Below, piece by piece: positions 35,014-43,754 of a stretch of DNA of 64,000 nucleotides. Origin of the DNA: Alkalicoccus halolimnae (GTDB lineage Bacteria > Bacillota > Bacilli > Bacillales > Salisediminibacteriaceae). The stretch lies in contig NZ_CP144914.1 in NCBI RefSeq assembly GCF_008014775.2, positions 3,630,898 through 3,694,897 of the forward strand, read 5' to 3'. Under the pieces are notes generated by a model, which did not search any database, was not told the origin of the DNA, and worked only from the letters and a program-made list of their open reading frames with translations. Both the position numbers and the translations under genes were made by a program. Numbering within the stretch: position 1 is the first letter of the stretch; each line of letters begins with the position of its first letter.

Positions 35014-36364
35014 GTGTCAGCACCTCCTGCTCAGGCATGTCCGGCAGAGTCACCCGGTGCCACTGTCCCTGGGAATAGACGAACCAGGAAGGTTCAAATA
35101 CGACAAAGGAATTCTGGCGGTTCATATAATAAGCGATTTTGGCATTTTCCACACTGTCGGCGGTAAACGCTTCTTCTGCATCAATATGCTCTTCTATTTC
35201 TGAATAAGGAGGAAGTTCCAACTCTGTGTCAATATCAAACGGATTTTCGTCAAGCTGAAACATCGGCCGGGTATATTCAATGATTTCCGTACCGGACCGG
35301 GTAAGCTGTATCTGCCGGTGGGCACTGCTCCCGGAGTTTACCTCCATAATTTCCATGCCTTCCAGATGCAGAGTGAATTCAGCACTGTGATTAACCCCTG
35401 ACTCACTCCATGATGTCGCATAGAATTCATCCGTCCATCCGTAATGACTGTTGACGAAATTCTGCGCTGTGCGTATGACCGATTCTTCGCTGATCTGGGA
35501 AGTTCCGCTTACGTCCGGCTGTACGTAGTTTAAAATGGACCCTCCATTTGTCATGTCCATCATCCTCGTGCCATCCGTATAGGAGCTGTCCTCCCCTTCC
35601 TGGAAGTACTGCTTTACGTAATCAGGGTCACTGAACAGCGTTTGAATAAACCCATCCGGCGAAATATCGGTTGTTTCATACGTATACATTCTTTTTGTTA
35701 CTGCTTCTTCCGGGATATACAAGACAGGCTGAAAATCGCTGTCTTCCCTCTCGGTAAACAGGTGACGTTCGACTTCTGAACGTTCCGCCGCGTTTCCCTG
35801 ATTAAATAATTCCAGCTGGGAAAGGGACACCGAAGTCTCCGCTTCAAAAACTTCCTCGGCGTCCATATCAACAAAGCGCACGACCACATCGGAGTCATCT
35901 TCGTTTTCCGATTCTGCTACGACGATCCGGTCCACATTTTCAACGAGAATGTTTTCTTCCTGAATGTCAAAAAAGTACTGCATCCATTCTCCATTAAGCT
36001 CTTCGTCAAAAATCAGTTCCAGGCCGACGAAGGACTGCTCCATGTTCGGAGCGTGAACGCTTCCAGTAGGCCTCATGCTTTCCAGAACGATGTCTTCCAT
36101 TGCTTCAAGCATTTCTCCATAATTTTCGTCTGAAGGGTGCACCCAGTATTCCTCATCCTCCTGATGGGAAATCACCGTGGAGGGATAGAGCAGGTCTGTA
36201 AACGATTTTGATTCCCCGATATCTTCAATTTCAATATAGGAGTCCTCCGTTTCCGAAAGTTCATCGTAAGCAGGCTGATACGTCCACAGCATCCACGTAA
36301 GGACGACGCTGGAAATAATCATTATCCACAGAAAAGCTGTTTTTATATGCTCTTTAATGGTCAT
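35000..36364 (-). CDS. walH: WalK regulatory membrane protein WalH (YycH)
   Basis: 454 aa. One N-terminal membrane helix (about 9-27) and a long YycH extracellular domain in three parts. With WalI it forms the membrane complex that restrains WalK. Its ATGA start overlaps the walK stop by four bases. The exported part is very acidic (for example EDEEYWVHPSDENYGE). Confidence 0.92.
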   Translation of the reverse strand: MTIKEHIKTAFLWIMIISSVVLTWMLWTYQPAYDELSETEDSYIEIEDIGESKSFTDLLYPSTVISHQEDEEYWVHPSDENYGEMLEAMEDIVLESMRPTGSVHAPNMEQSFVGLELIFDEELNGEWMQYFFDIQEENILVENVDRIVVAESENEDDSDVVVRFVDMDAEEVFEAETSVSLSQLELFNQGNAAERSEVERHLFTEREDSDFQPVLYIPEEAVTKRMYTYETTDISPDGFIQTLFSDPDYVKQYFQEGEDSSYTDGTRMMDMTNGGSILNYVQPDVSGTSQISEESVIRTAQNFVNSHYGWTDEFYATSWSESGVNHSAEFTLHLEGMEIMEVNSGSSAHRQIQLTRSGTEIIEYTRPMFQLDENPFDIDTELELPPYSEIEEHIDAEEAFTADSVENAKIAYYMNRQNSFVVFEPSWFVYSQGQWHRVTLPDMPEQEVLTRGLE

Positions 36365-38196
36365 TGTTCCACCACCGCCTCCTGCTGCACGTATGGCAGG
36401 CTGAAGGAGAAGGTTGTTCCTTTACCCCAGTCACTGCTGACCCAGATATTTCCTCCGTGAGCCGTAGCAATTTCTCTGGCAATGGCAAGGCCGAGGCCGG
36501 TGCCTCCCAGATTTCTCGCACGGGCTTTATCCACGCGGTAAAAACGGTCAAAAACATGCTCAATATTTTCTTTAGGAATGCCGACGCCTTCGTCTTTCAC
36601 ACTGACCACGATCCGCTCTTTCTCCACTTTCAGGGAAACATTGATCGTGCCCCCTTCTGGTGAATACTTCACCGAATTGGAAACAATATTATCGAGCAGC
36701 TGCATCAGCTTATCCCGGTCCCCCTGAATCGTAATCGGTTCATCCGGAAGTTTCCTTTTAAACTGGATATCCTGATTTTTTGTCGTCATTTCAAAGCGGT
36801 CGATCACGTGATTGATGAGCTGCGGTGCATGGATGTCCTGAAAGCTCATATTTGAATCTTTACTGTCCATCTTCGACAGCTGCAGCAGGTCGTTTACAAG
36901 ACGGATCATGCGGTCCGTTTCGTTGGCAGTTACGTTAAGAAACTGAGGGGCAATTTCCGGATCATGCAGGGCGCCGTCGGAAAGAGCTTCCAAATAGCTT
37001 TTCATCGACGTAAGCGGAGTGCGGAGTTCATGGGAAACGTTCGCCACAAATTCCCGGCGCTCTTCCTCCACCCGCTCCTGTTCTGTCACATCATGAAGTA
37101 CGGCAATAACACCATTTTCTTCTCCTGTATCTTTCGTGATGGTCGAGAAGTTCGCTTCGATCACCATTTCTTCATCTTCCGTATCAAAATCGAGCAGAAG
37201 CGGATCCTGGAAACGATACAGATCGTCGAGCTTCATGAATTTATCAAGGCTGAGAATTCTCGTCATCTGCTGACCGACCATTTCCTGCTGCTCGCGGTCA
37301 AGGATTTCTTCAGCACGGTGGTTCACGAGAATCACGCGGCCCCTTTTATCTGTGGCAATAACGCCGTCTGTCATGTGCATCAATACAGAAGCGAGCTTGC
37401 GCCGCTCTCCTTCTGTCGTAGCGTTCGCTTCCTGAAGCTTATCTGTCAGGTCGTTAAACGTCTCTGCAAGCTGGCCGATTTCATCATCACCATAGACGTG
37501 AACATAGCGGGAAAAGTCTCCTTCCCCCATTACGACAGCCTGTTTTTTCATATCCACAATCGGCCTTGTAATCGTCCGGGAAAGAAAAATACCTAGAGCG
37601 GCTGTCAGTACGAGGGCGATGGACGTTCCGGCGAAGAGGATCTGGTTAATATCCTGCATCTGGCTGTAAATGTCCTCCATCGAAGCTTCAATGTAAATCG
37701 CCCCGACTACTTCCTGACTGTCTGCTTCCACCGGCATCGCCATAACGAGCGTCCGGTGGTTGTTCACCGGGTTAAGCTGGATGTCCCCTTCCCGGTCTTC
37801 CATTCCGAGCAGCGCCTGCTTCACCCGCAGATCGGTAGTACGCTGCCCGACGAAACGATTCTGGGTCGGATTCGTTGCTGTAAGTACCGTACTATTCTGA
37901 TCGATAATCTGCACATCTGCATTTTCCATACTGAAAACGTCGCTCCGTAAAATCGAAGCGACCCGTGCTTCCAGACTCTGCTCTTCATCTTCCGGATCAG
38001 CCGTTATTTCCTGCTCGACGTTATAGGCAAGCAGGCCGGCTCTTTCGTGCAGCGTATCGCGGAAATTACTTTCCAGTTCCCCTTCAAGCTGCTGTGTAAA
38101 GTAAACCCCGATGACCTGCATCGCTATTAAGATAAGTAGGACATAAATCGCCACGATTTTAACGTGGATCGATTTATGAAAGCGAATCTTTTTCAT
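36361..38196 (-). CDS. walK: Essential cell-wall sensor histidine kinase WalK
   Basis: 611 aa. Membrane helices at about 12-33 and 187-206 enclose an extracellular Cache/PDC-like domain; HAMP (about 207-260), cytoplasmic PAS (about 265-375), HisKA with His389 in NVSHELRTPL, and HATPase with DNIVSNSVKYSPEGG, DEGVGIP and GGTGLGLAIAREI. It phosphorylates WalR in response to cell-wall state (lipid II/peptide cleavage products). Three bases after walR. Confidence 0.96.
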   Translation of the reverse strand: MKKIRFHKSIHVKIVAIYVLLILIAMQVIGVYFTQQLEGELESNFRDTLHERAGLLAYNVEQEITADPEDEEQSLEARVASILRSDVFSMENADVQIIDQNSTVLTATNPTQNRFVGQRTTDLRVKQALLGMEDREGDIQLNPVNNHRTLVMAMPVEADSQEVVGAIYIEASMEDIYSQMQDINQILFAGTSIALVLTAALGIFLSRTITRPIVDMKKQAVVMGEGDFSRYVHVYGDDEIGQLAETFNDLTDKLQEANATTEGERRKLASVLMHMTDGVIATDKRGRVILVNHRAEEILDREQQEMVGQQMTRILSLDKFMKLDDLYRFQDPLLLDFDTEDEEMVIEANFSTITKDTGEENGVIAVLHDVTEQERVEEERREFVANVSHELRTPLTSMKSYLEALSDGALHDPEIAPQFLNVTANETDRMIRLVNDLLQLSKMDSKDSNMSFQDIHAPQLINHVIDRFEMTTKNQDIQFKRKLPDEPITIQGDRDKLMQLLDNIVSNSVKYSPEGGTINVSLKVEKERIVVSVKDEGVGIPKENIEHVFDRFYRVDKARARNLGGTGLGLAIAREIATAHGGNIWVSSDWGKGTTFSFSLPYVQQEAVVEQ

Positions 38197-38199
38197 CCT

Positions 38200-38907
38200 T
38201 TAACTCTCCTGCTCCGCTTGGCGTAAGTAATATCCCACTCCGCGGCGGGTGACGATCCATGCCGGACTGCTTGGGTTATCTTCTACTTTTTCACGCAGAC
38301 GGCGCACCGTCACGTCGACGGTCCGTACGTCACCAAAATAATCGTAGCCCCAGACAGCCTGCAGCAGGTGTTCCCTCGTCATGACCTGGCCGGAGTGCCG
38401 GGCAAGATAATGCACCAGTTCGAATTCCCTGTGCGTCAAATCCACCGGTTCGCCTCTTCTCGTAACGAGATAAGCGTCCGGCTGAATAAGCAGCGGTCCG
38501 ATTTCAATATTCTTCGTTTCTGAGCCGCTCTCTGCTGTTTTCTGCTTACGGCGCAGGTTGGCTTTCACACGGGCGACAAGCTCTCTCGTACTGAACGGTT
38601 TGGTGACGTAATCATCGGCCCCGAGTTCAAGGCCGAGCACTTTATCTATCTCCGAATCTTTTGCCGTCAGCATAATGATAGGCATGTCGTACGTTTTTCT
38701 TACTTCACGGCATACTTCCATACCGTCCATGTAAGGCAGCATAATATCAAGCAGAATCAAACTCGGTACGTGCTCTTTCACGAGTTCTACTGCTTCGTTG
38801 CCATCGTAGGCAACGACAACATCAAAGCCTTCTTTTTCAAGACCGAATTTCAATATATCTGCAATTGGCTTTTCGTCATCAACGACTAAAATTTTCTGTT
38901 TATCCAT
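38200..38907 (-). CDS. walR: Essential response regulator WalR (OmpR/PhoB family)
   Basis: 235 aa from ATG 38907 (AGGAGGG eight bases before; the frame also runs upstream to 38934). Receiver domain with D10, D11, phospho-acceptor D54 and K in MLTAKD; C-terminal winged helix with [25 protein letters not shown] recognition region. It controls autolysin and wall-turnover genes. First gene of the wal operon. Confidence 0.96.
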   Translation of the reverse strand: MDKQKILVVDDEKPIADILKFGLEKEGFDVVVAYDGNEAVELVKEHVPSLILLDIMLPYMDGMEVCREVRKTYDMPIIMLTAKDSEIDKVLGLELGADDYVTKPFSTRELVARVKANLRRKQKTAESGSETKNIEIGPLLIQPDAYLVTRRGEPVDLTHREFELVHYLARHSGQVMTREHLLQAVWGYDYFGDVRTVDVTVRRLREKVEDNPSSPAWIVTRRGVGYYLRQAEQES

Positions 38908-39065
38908 GGATAACCCTCCTGTAGATGTCACCATTACTCCTCCTATATTCTATCACAATAGTGCGGATATGCGGAATTTCCTATTCAATAACCGTAAGCT
39001 TTGAAGAAACGACCTATAAAAAAGCCAGATCTGGACTAAGCAGACACTTCATGAAACTGTTTTTT

Positions 39066-39124
39066 CCGTAAAATAGCAGCTTACGGGGACTTCAGGTGAA
39101 CGCAGCCTTATTCTTCACCTGAAG
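39066..39124. other. Tandem hairpins upstream of walR, possible structured RNA
   Basis: Two adjacent stems: CCGTAA...TTACGG (39066-39086) and CTTCAGGTGAA...TTCACCTGAAG (39090-39124, 11 perfect pairs). Neither has a T run on the plus strand. A TATAAT lies just beyond on the minus strand. They are in the 600-bp gap between walR and the tRNA cluster. No known family assigned. Confidence 0.45.
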
Positions 39125-39201
39125 AACGGCATATTATAGAGTTTATCCGAAATGAGATGGAGTAAAAAAGATTTTATTAAATAACAATTAGAAAATAAGG
39201 A

Positions 39202-39229
39202 AAACGCTTGGAATTTTCTCCAAGCGTTT
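39202..39229 (-). terminator. Hairpin, possible second terminator after the tRNA cluster
   Basis: AAACGCTTGGA and TCCAAGCGTTT form an 11-bp stem; on the minus strand TCCTTATTTT follows. It lies between the tRNA genes and walR, past the closer terminator at 39478. Confidence 0.5.
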
Positions 39230-39258
39230 CAGTGTACCGACAAAAACTTCTTTTCAGC

Positions 39259-39352
39259 AGGCTGCCTTGAAAATAAAGTAGTTAAGTGATAAGCGTGCTC
39301 CTTCGTTTCCATGGGGGCGCTTTCCGGGCGGGCCGGCTTCAGCGGAGGCCAT
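39259..39352 (+). repeat. Dispersed intergenic repeat, family 1 (short copy)
   Basis: GCTGCCTTGAAAATAAAGTA, TCCTTCGTTTCCATGGGGGC, GCTTTCCGGGCGGGCCGGCT, TCAGCGGAGG. The left half of the family 1 element; the right half is missing. Confidence 0.7.
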
Positions 39353-39477
39353 CTGTCTCATTCGTTTTTTCCAGGATTGACTTCTATTATGAAATTCATT
39401 CAAATGAGAAATGAACTTGAATTTTAGATTTAGTCGACATTATCTGAACTATTCAGAAGGAGAAAAAGTTTTTTCTA

Positions 39478-39512
39478 TACAAAAAAACTATCCTGCTTTA
39501 TAAGCGGATAGG
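39478..39512 (-). terminator. Terminator of the tRNA operon
   Basis: TATCC...GGATA with an inner GC...GC extension; the minus strand continues TTTTTTT. It begins just past the tRNA-Thr 3' end. Confidence 0.7.
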
Positions 39513-39518
39513 TTTGCG

Positions 39519-39594
<76 letters not shown>

Positions 39595-39603
39595 AGACTA
39601 ACA

Positions 39604-39679
<76 letters not shown>

Positions 39680-39700
39680 GCTGTTTTTTACAAAAAAAAG

Positions 39701-39776
39701 TGGCGGTCCCGACGGGAATCGAACCCGCGATCTCCTGCGTGACAGGCAGGCATGTTAACCGCTACACCACGGGACC
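39701..39776 (-). tRNA. tRNA-Asp (GUC)
   Basis: Acceptor GGTCCCG/CGGGACC, discriminator G, anticodon GTC in CTGTCAC, encoded CCA. 76 nt. Confidence 0.97.
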
Positions 39777-39805
39777 ACTCTATACGAACTGTTAGTTATG
39801 TAAAT

Positions 39806-39882
<77 letters not shown>

Positions 39883-39968
39883 GCATTAAAAATATGTGCT
39901 TTACAGAATTACTGCAACAAAATTAATTATACGCATTCTTTATCAGGAAGTCAATAAGAAATTTTAAA

Positions 39969-40043
39969 TGGTGACCCGTACGGGATTCGAACCCGTGTTA
40001 CCGCCGTGAAAGGGCGGTGTCTTAACCACTTGACCAACGGGCC
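39969..40043 (-). tRNA. tRNA-Glu (UUC)
   Basis: Acceptor GGCCCGT with CGGGTC and wobble, anticodon TTC in CTTTCAC, encoded CCA. 75 nt. First gene of the cluster, order Glu-fMet-Asp-Phe-Thr. Confidence 0.96.
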
Positions 40044-40240
40044 GCAGACACAAATCGTTTTTGACGACAAATATTATACTAACACCTAATTTATGTTTCT
40101 GCAATAGTTTTTCACAAAAGCTGAAGATTTTTCACTTTTCTCTGCCTGGCCTTCTTCAGACAGCAAAAACATTATACTCCTCCTGCCTTTTCCTGTCACT
40201 TAGAAGCTAAAGGAAACAAGGACGTTCCTTTCTGCCTATA

Positions 40241-40276
40241 GAAAAAGCCTTCCCAGCCACTGTGGTCGGGAAGGCC
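40241..40276 (-). terminator. Terminator of purA
   Basis: AGGCCTTCCC and GGGAAGGCTT flank a loop; TTTTTC follows on the minus strand. It separates purA from the tRNA cluster. Confidence 0.85.
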
Positions 40277-40295
40277 TGTAGATGCGGTGATTATT

Positions 40296-41582
40296 TTATC
40301 CGAATACCCCGCGGACAAGGTTTGTCTGTTTGCGGTCGGGGCCGACTGAGAAAATCGACAGCGGAATTCCTGTCAGCTGGGAAATTCGCTCGATATAATA
40401 AATCGCGTTTCTCGGCAGCTCGTGCAGGGAGCGCGCGCCGGTAATATCTTCATCCCATCCAGGCATTTCTTCATAGACCGGCTCACACTCAGCAAGCATT
40501 TTCAGGCTGGCTGGAAACTCTTCCACGATTTCTCCGCGGTATTTGTAAGCGACACAGATTTTCAGTGTCTTTATTCCGGTCAGAACATCAATGGAATTCA
40601 AGGAGAGGTCGGTAATTCCGCTTACCCTGCGGGCGTGCCGCACGACAACACTGTCGAACCAGCCGACACGGCGGGCACGGCCTGTTGTTGTTCCGTACTC
40701 ATTGCCGACTTCGCGGATCGTGTCGCCGGTTTCGTCATGTAGTTCTGTTGGGAACGGGCCATCGCCGACACGGGTAGTATACGCTTTGGAAACTCCGACC
40801 ACGTGATCAATCTTGGAAGGACCAACACCGGAACCGATCGTCACGCCGCCTGCAATTGGGTTCGAAGACGTTACAAAAGGATACGTTCCCTGATCGATAT
40901 CAAGCATAACGCCCTGCGCGCCTTCAAAAAGGACACGGCGGCCTTCATCGAGCCCATCGTTTAATATGACAGAAGTATCTGCCACATACTTTTGAATCTG
41001 CTGGCCGTATTCAAAGTATTCGTTTAAAATTTCTTCCTTTGTGAATCCTTCTGTTTCGTAAATACGTTCAAACACACGATTTTTCTCATAAAGGTTCACT
41101 TCCAGCTTTTCTTCAAACGTCTCCCGGTCGAGAAGATCCACAATGCGGATTCCTGTCCGAGCAGCTTTATCCATATAAGCTGGTCCGATGCCTTTGCGGG
41201 TCGTCCCGATTTTGTTCGCCCCTTTGCTTTCTTCTTCCATAGCATCAAGCTTCAGGTGGTAAGGCAGAATCACGTGAGCCCGGTTGCTGATGCGCAGGTT
41301 GCTCGTGTCTACGTTTCTATCATGTAAGTATTTAAGCTCCTCCACGAGGGCTTTTGGATCAATAACCATACCGTTTCCAATCACACACATTTTGTCACTG
41401 TAAAAAATTCCGGATGGAATCAGGTGCAGCTTATAAGTCGTATCGTTAAATACAATCGTGTGACCTGCGTTGTTGCCCCCCTGATAGCGGGCAATCATTT
41501 CTGCTTTTTCCGAAAGGTAGTCCGTGATTTTTCCTTTTCCTTCGTCTCCCCACTGCGTTCCTACTACAACAACCGATGGCAT
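40296..41582 (-). CDS. purA: Adenylosuccinate synthetase
   Basis: 428 aa. [14 protein letters not shown] (6-19) is the GTP-binding start, NAGHT and GIGPAYMDK the IMP-binding segments, [13 protein letters not shown] the conserved GTP/IMP loop. It joins aspartate to IMP using GTP on the way to AMP. Start ATG after TTGGAGGTG. PurR boxes lie upstream of its promoter, so it belongs to the purine regulon. Confidence 0.97.
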   Translation of the reverse strand: MPSVVVVGTQWGDEGKGKITDYLSEKAEMIARYQGGNNAGHTIVFNDTTYKLHLIPSGIFYSDKMCVIGNGMVIDPKALVEELKYLHDRNVDTSNLRISNRAHVILPYHLKLDAMEEESKGANKIGTTRKGIGPAYMDKAARTGIRIVDLLDRETFEEKLEVNLYEKNRVFERIYETEGFTKEEILNEYFEYGQQIQKYVADTSVILNDGLDEGRRVLFEGAQGVMLDIDQGTYPFVTSSNPIAGGVTIGSGVGPSKIDHVVGVSKAYTTRVGDGPFPTELHDETGDTIREVGNEYGTTTGRARRVGWFDSVVVRHARRVSGITDLSLNSIDVLTGIKTLKICVAYKYRGEIVEEFPASLKMLAECEPVYEEMPGWDEDITGARSLHELPRNAIYYIERISQLTGIPLSIFSVGPDRKQTNLVRGVFG

Positions 41583-41639
41583 CGATTGAGCACCTCCAAC
41601 TATTTCGTGCTATATTCGTTCTTCATTTGAACCAACGCC

Positions 41640-41668
41640 ATTTTACCAGTTCCAGAAGGTACAGTCAA
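41640..41668 (-). promoter_or_regulatory. Sigma-A promoter of purA
   Basis: Minus strand TTGACT (41663-41668), 17 bases, TAAAAT (41640-41645), about 58 bases before the start codon. Confidence 0.8.
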
Positions 41669-41672
41669 TATA

Positions 41673-41716
41673 ATTACCGAACGTTGGCAAAGATTACTAT
41701 AATATTGTTCGTTTAT
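41673..41716. promoter_or_regulatory. PurR operator: two inverted PurBoxes
   Basis: ATTACCGAACGTT on the plus strand (41673-41685) and ATAAACGAACAAT on the minus strand (41704-41716). Each matches the PurBox AWWWCCGAACWWT at 12 of 13 positions. They face each other 18 bases apart, directly upstream of the purA -35, close to the pair arrangement described for Bacillus PurR. Confidence 0.8.
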
Positions 41717-41871
41717 TTCCTTTTGCCACAAAGTTAGTATAAGAGCAGAAATTCAGCTTGTATACGTCGACAGGCTGTTGAAAAAGCTTTTTTCTGTATC
41801 TTTCTTCCTTTGCCTGCTTTTTCGCCTTCCAAGGTTGCTTTCCGGAGGATACTCTCTAAGCGAAACATGCA

Positions 41872-41908
41872 GAAAAAAGAGTGTCTCTGTAAAGCTTTGA
41901 GACACCCT
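41872..41908 (-). terminator. Terminator of the dnaB operon
   Basis: GGGTGTCTC and GAGACACTC around AAAGCTTTACA, then TTTTTT on the minus strand, eight bases past the dnaB stop. The rest of 41717-41871 holds a degenerate GC-rich stretch, CTTTCCGGAGGATACTCTC, possibly a repeat remnant. Confidence 0.85.
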
Positions 41909-41915
41909 CTCTTCA

Positions 41916-43280
41916 TCAGGCGCCGGGAGGAATATTATCCTCATCGTAGCGCCGTTCCAGATTGACGAATTTATTATGTTCCTTCACAAAAGCGAGCTCC
42001 ACAGTACCTACCGGACCGTTACGCTGCTTGGCGATAATAATTTCGATAATATCCTTTTTCTCTGATTCCTGATCGTAGTAGTCGTCCCGATAAAGGAAGG
42101 CAACGATATCGGCATCCTGCTCAATACTTCCGGATTCCCGGATATCCGACATCATCGGCCGCTTATCCTGACGGGACTCTACTCCCCGGGAAAGCTGGGA
42201 AAGGGCAATGACCGGCACTTCCAGCTCCCGGGCAAGTCCTTTCAGTTCCCGGGAGATTTCTGATACTTCCTGCTGACGGCCTTCACTCGAGCGGGCGTCG
42301 CCCTGAATAAGCTGCAGATAGTCAATCATGATCATGCCGAGCCCCTGCTCCTGCTTGAGCTTGCGGCATTTGGACCGGATATCTTTTACTTTGATCCCGG
42401 GGGTATCATCGATATAAATGCCCGCCTTGGAAAGGCTGCCCATCGCCATCGTCAGGCGCTGCCAGTCTTCATCTTCCAGCTTTCCGGTACGAAGCCGCTG
42501 GGCGTCGATATTTCCTTCTGCACAGAGCATACGCATGACGAGCTGGTCCGCTCCCATTTCGAGACTGAAAATCGCCACGTTTTCGTCTGTTTTGGTAGCC
42601 ACGTTCTGCGAAATATTTAAAGCAAAAGCTGTCTTACCAACCGACGGTCGGGCAGCAACGATGACGAGGTCGCTCTTCTGAAAACCGGCGGTAATCCGGT
42701 CAAGTTCCTGGAATCCTGTTGGAATACCGGTTACTTCACCTGCAGTATGCTGAAGCAGTTCAATTTTATCAAATGCTTCGATCAGAACATCCTTGATTTC
42801 AATAAACTCTCCGGAAGACTGCTTTCTGGAAACTTCCAGAATAGATTTTTCCGCTTCGTTGACGATAAGGTCAACTTCATCCTCTGCTGCATAACTTTCA
42901 GTGGCAATACTCGTAGCTACGCGGATGAGCCGGCGGAGTAAAGATTTCTCTTCGACTATCTGCGCATAGTACTGGACGTTGGCGGCTGTCGGGACAGCAT
43001 TTGCCAGATCACCAAGGTAGGCAACGCCTCCGACTTCTTCAAGCCAGTTTTTTGCATGCAGTTCGTCGATCATCGTGACAAGATCGACCGGTTCCCCTTT
43101 TTCCGAAAGATCGAGCATGACTTCGAAAATGCGGCTGTGCGCCATCCGGTAGAAATCTTCCGGCATTAAACGCTCGGAAGCAGTGATAAGCGCCTGTCCT
43201 TCAAGAAAGACCGCGCCAAGCACTGCCTGCTCCGCTTCAATATTCTGGGGTGGTGTCCGGTCCGTGAACAGTTCGTTCAT
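41916..43280 (-). CDS. dnaB: Replicative DNA helicase DnaB (dnaC in B. subtilis)
   Basis: 454 aa. N-terminal DnaB domain (PPQNIEAEQAVLGAVF), RecA-like C-terminal domain with Walker A ARPSVGKTAFAL, Walker B IMIDYLQLI, and the arginine-finger region. It forms the hexameric ring that unwinds the fork. It follows rplI by 30 bases in the conserved yybS-gdpP-rplI-dnaB operon. Confidence 0.97.
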   Translation of the reverse strand: MNELFTDRTPPQNIEAEQAVLGAVFLEGQALITASERLMPEDFYRMAHSRIFEVMLDLSEKGEPVDLVTMIDELHAKNWLEEVGGVAYLGDLANAVPTAANVQYYAQIVEEKSLLRRLIRVATSIATESYAAEDEVDLIVNEAEKSILEVSRKQSSGEFIEIKDVLIEAFDKIELLQHTAGEVTGIPTGFQELDRITAGFQKSDLVIVAARPSVGKTAFALNISQNVATKTDENVAIFSLEMGADQLVMRMLCAEGNIDAQRLRTGKLEDEDWQRLTMAMGSLSKAGIYIDDTPGIKVKDIRSKCRKLKQEQGLGMIMIDYLQLIQGDARSSEGRQQEVSEISRELKGLARELEVPVIALSQLSRGVESRQDKRPMMSDIRESGSIEQDADIVAFLYRDDYYDQESEKKDIIEIIIAKQRNGPVGTVELAFVKEHNKFVNLERRYDEDNIPPGA

Positions 43281-43310
43281 TGTGGTCCCCTCATTTCCCG
43301 GTTCTCCCCG

Positions 43311-43754
43311 TTACGCTTCCTGCACGTGTACTTTAATTACAGCTGTTACTTTTGGATGGAGTTTCACATTAACGTTCGTGTAGCCGAGCGTACGGATAGG
43401 TTCTTTCATTTCAATTTTACGTTTATCAATTTTGTAGTTGTCTTTCCTCAGTTGTTCCGCTACCTGCTTGTTCGTCACTGCTCCGAAAAGACGTCCTCCG
43501 TCTCCTGCTTTGGCCGACAGTTCCACAGGTTTGCTCTCCAGTTCCTCTTTCATTTTCTCCGCCTGCTTTAATTCCTCTTCCGCCTGGCGCTCTTCGTTTT
43601 CTTTCTTCTTTTCAAAAGCTTTCAGATTGCCTTTATTTGCTTCTTCAGCAAGCTGATTTTTAAGCAGATAGTTTCGTGCATAGCCGTCCGGTACGTCTTT
43701 CAATTCGCCTTTTTTCCCTTTTCCTTTTACATCCTTCAAAAAGATGACTTTCAT
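43311..43754 (-). CDS. rplI: Ribosomal protein bL9
   Basis: 147 aa. The signature [20 protein letters not shown] and [10 protein letters not shown], then a long Lys/Glu helix and the C-terminal domain. Binds 23S rRNA near the L1 stalk and helps hold the reading frame. Its ATG overlaps the gdpP TAA by one base. Confidence 0.97.
   Translation of the reverse strand: MKVIFLKDVKGKGKKGELKDVPDGYARNYLLKNQLAEEANKGNLKAFEKKKENEERQAEEELKQAEKMKEELESKPVELSAKAGDGGRLFGAVTNKQVAEQLRKDNYKIDKRKIEMKEPIRTLGYTNVNVKLHPKVTAVIKVHVQEA

Noticed and set aside
42176..42192. Possible Noc-binding site around CCCCGGGAAAG
   Set aside because: Only part of the ATTTCCCGGGAAAT consensus is met and it lies in dnaB coding sequence; no convincing Noc site was found in the window.
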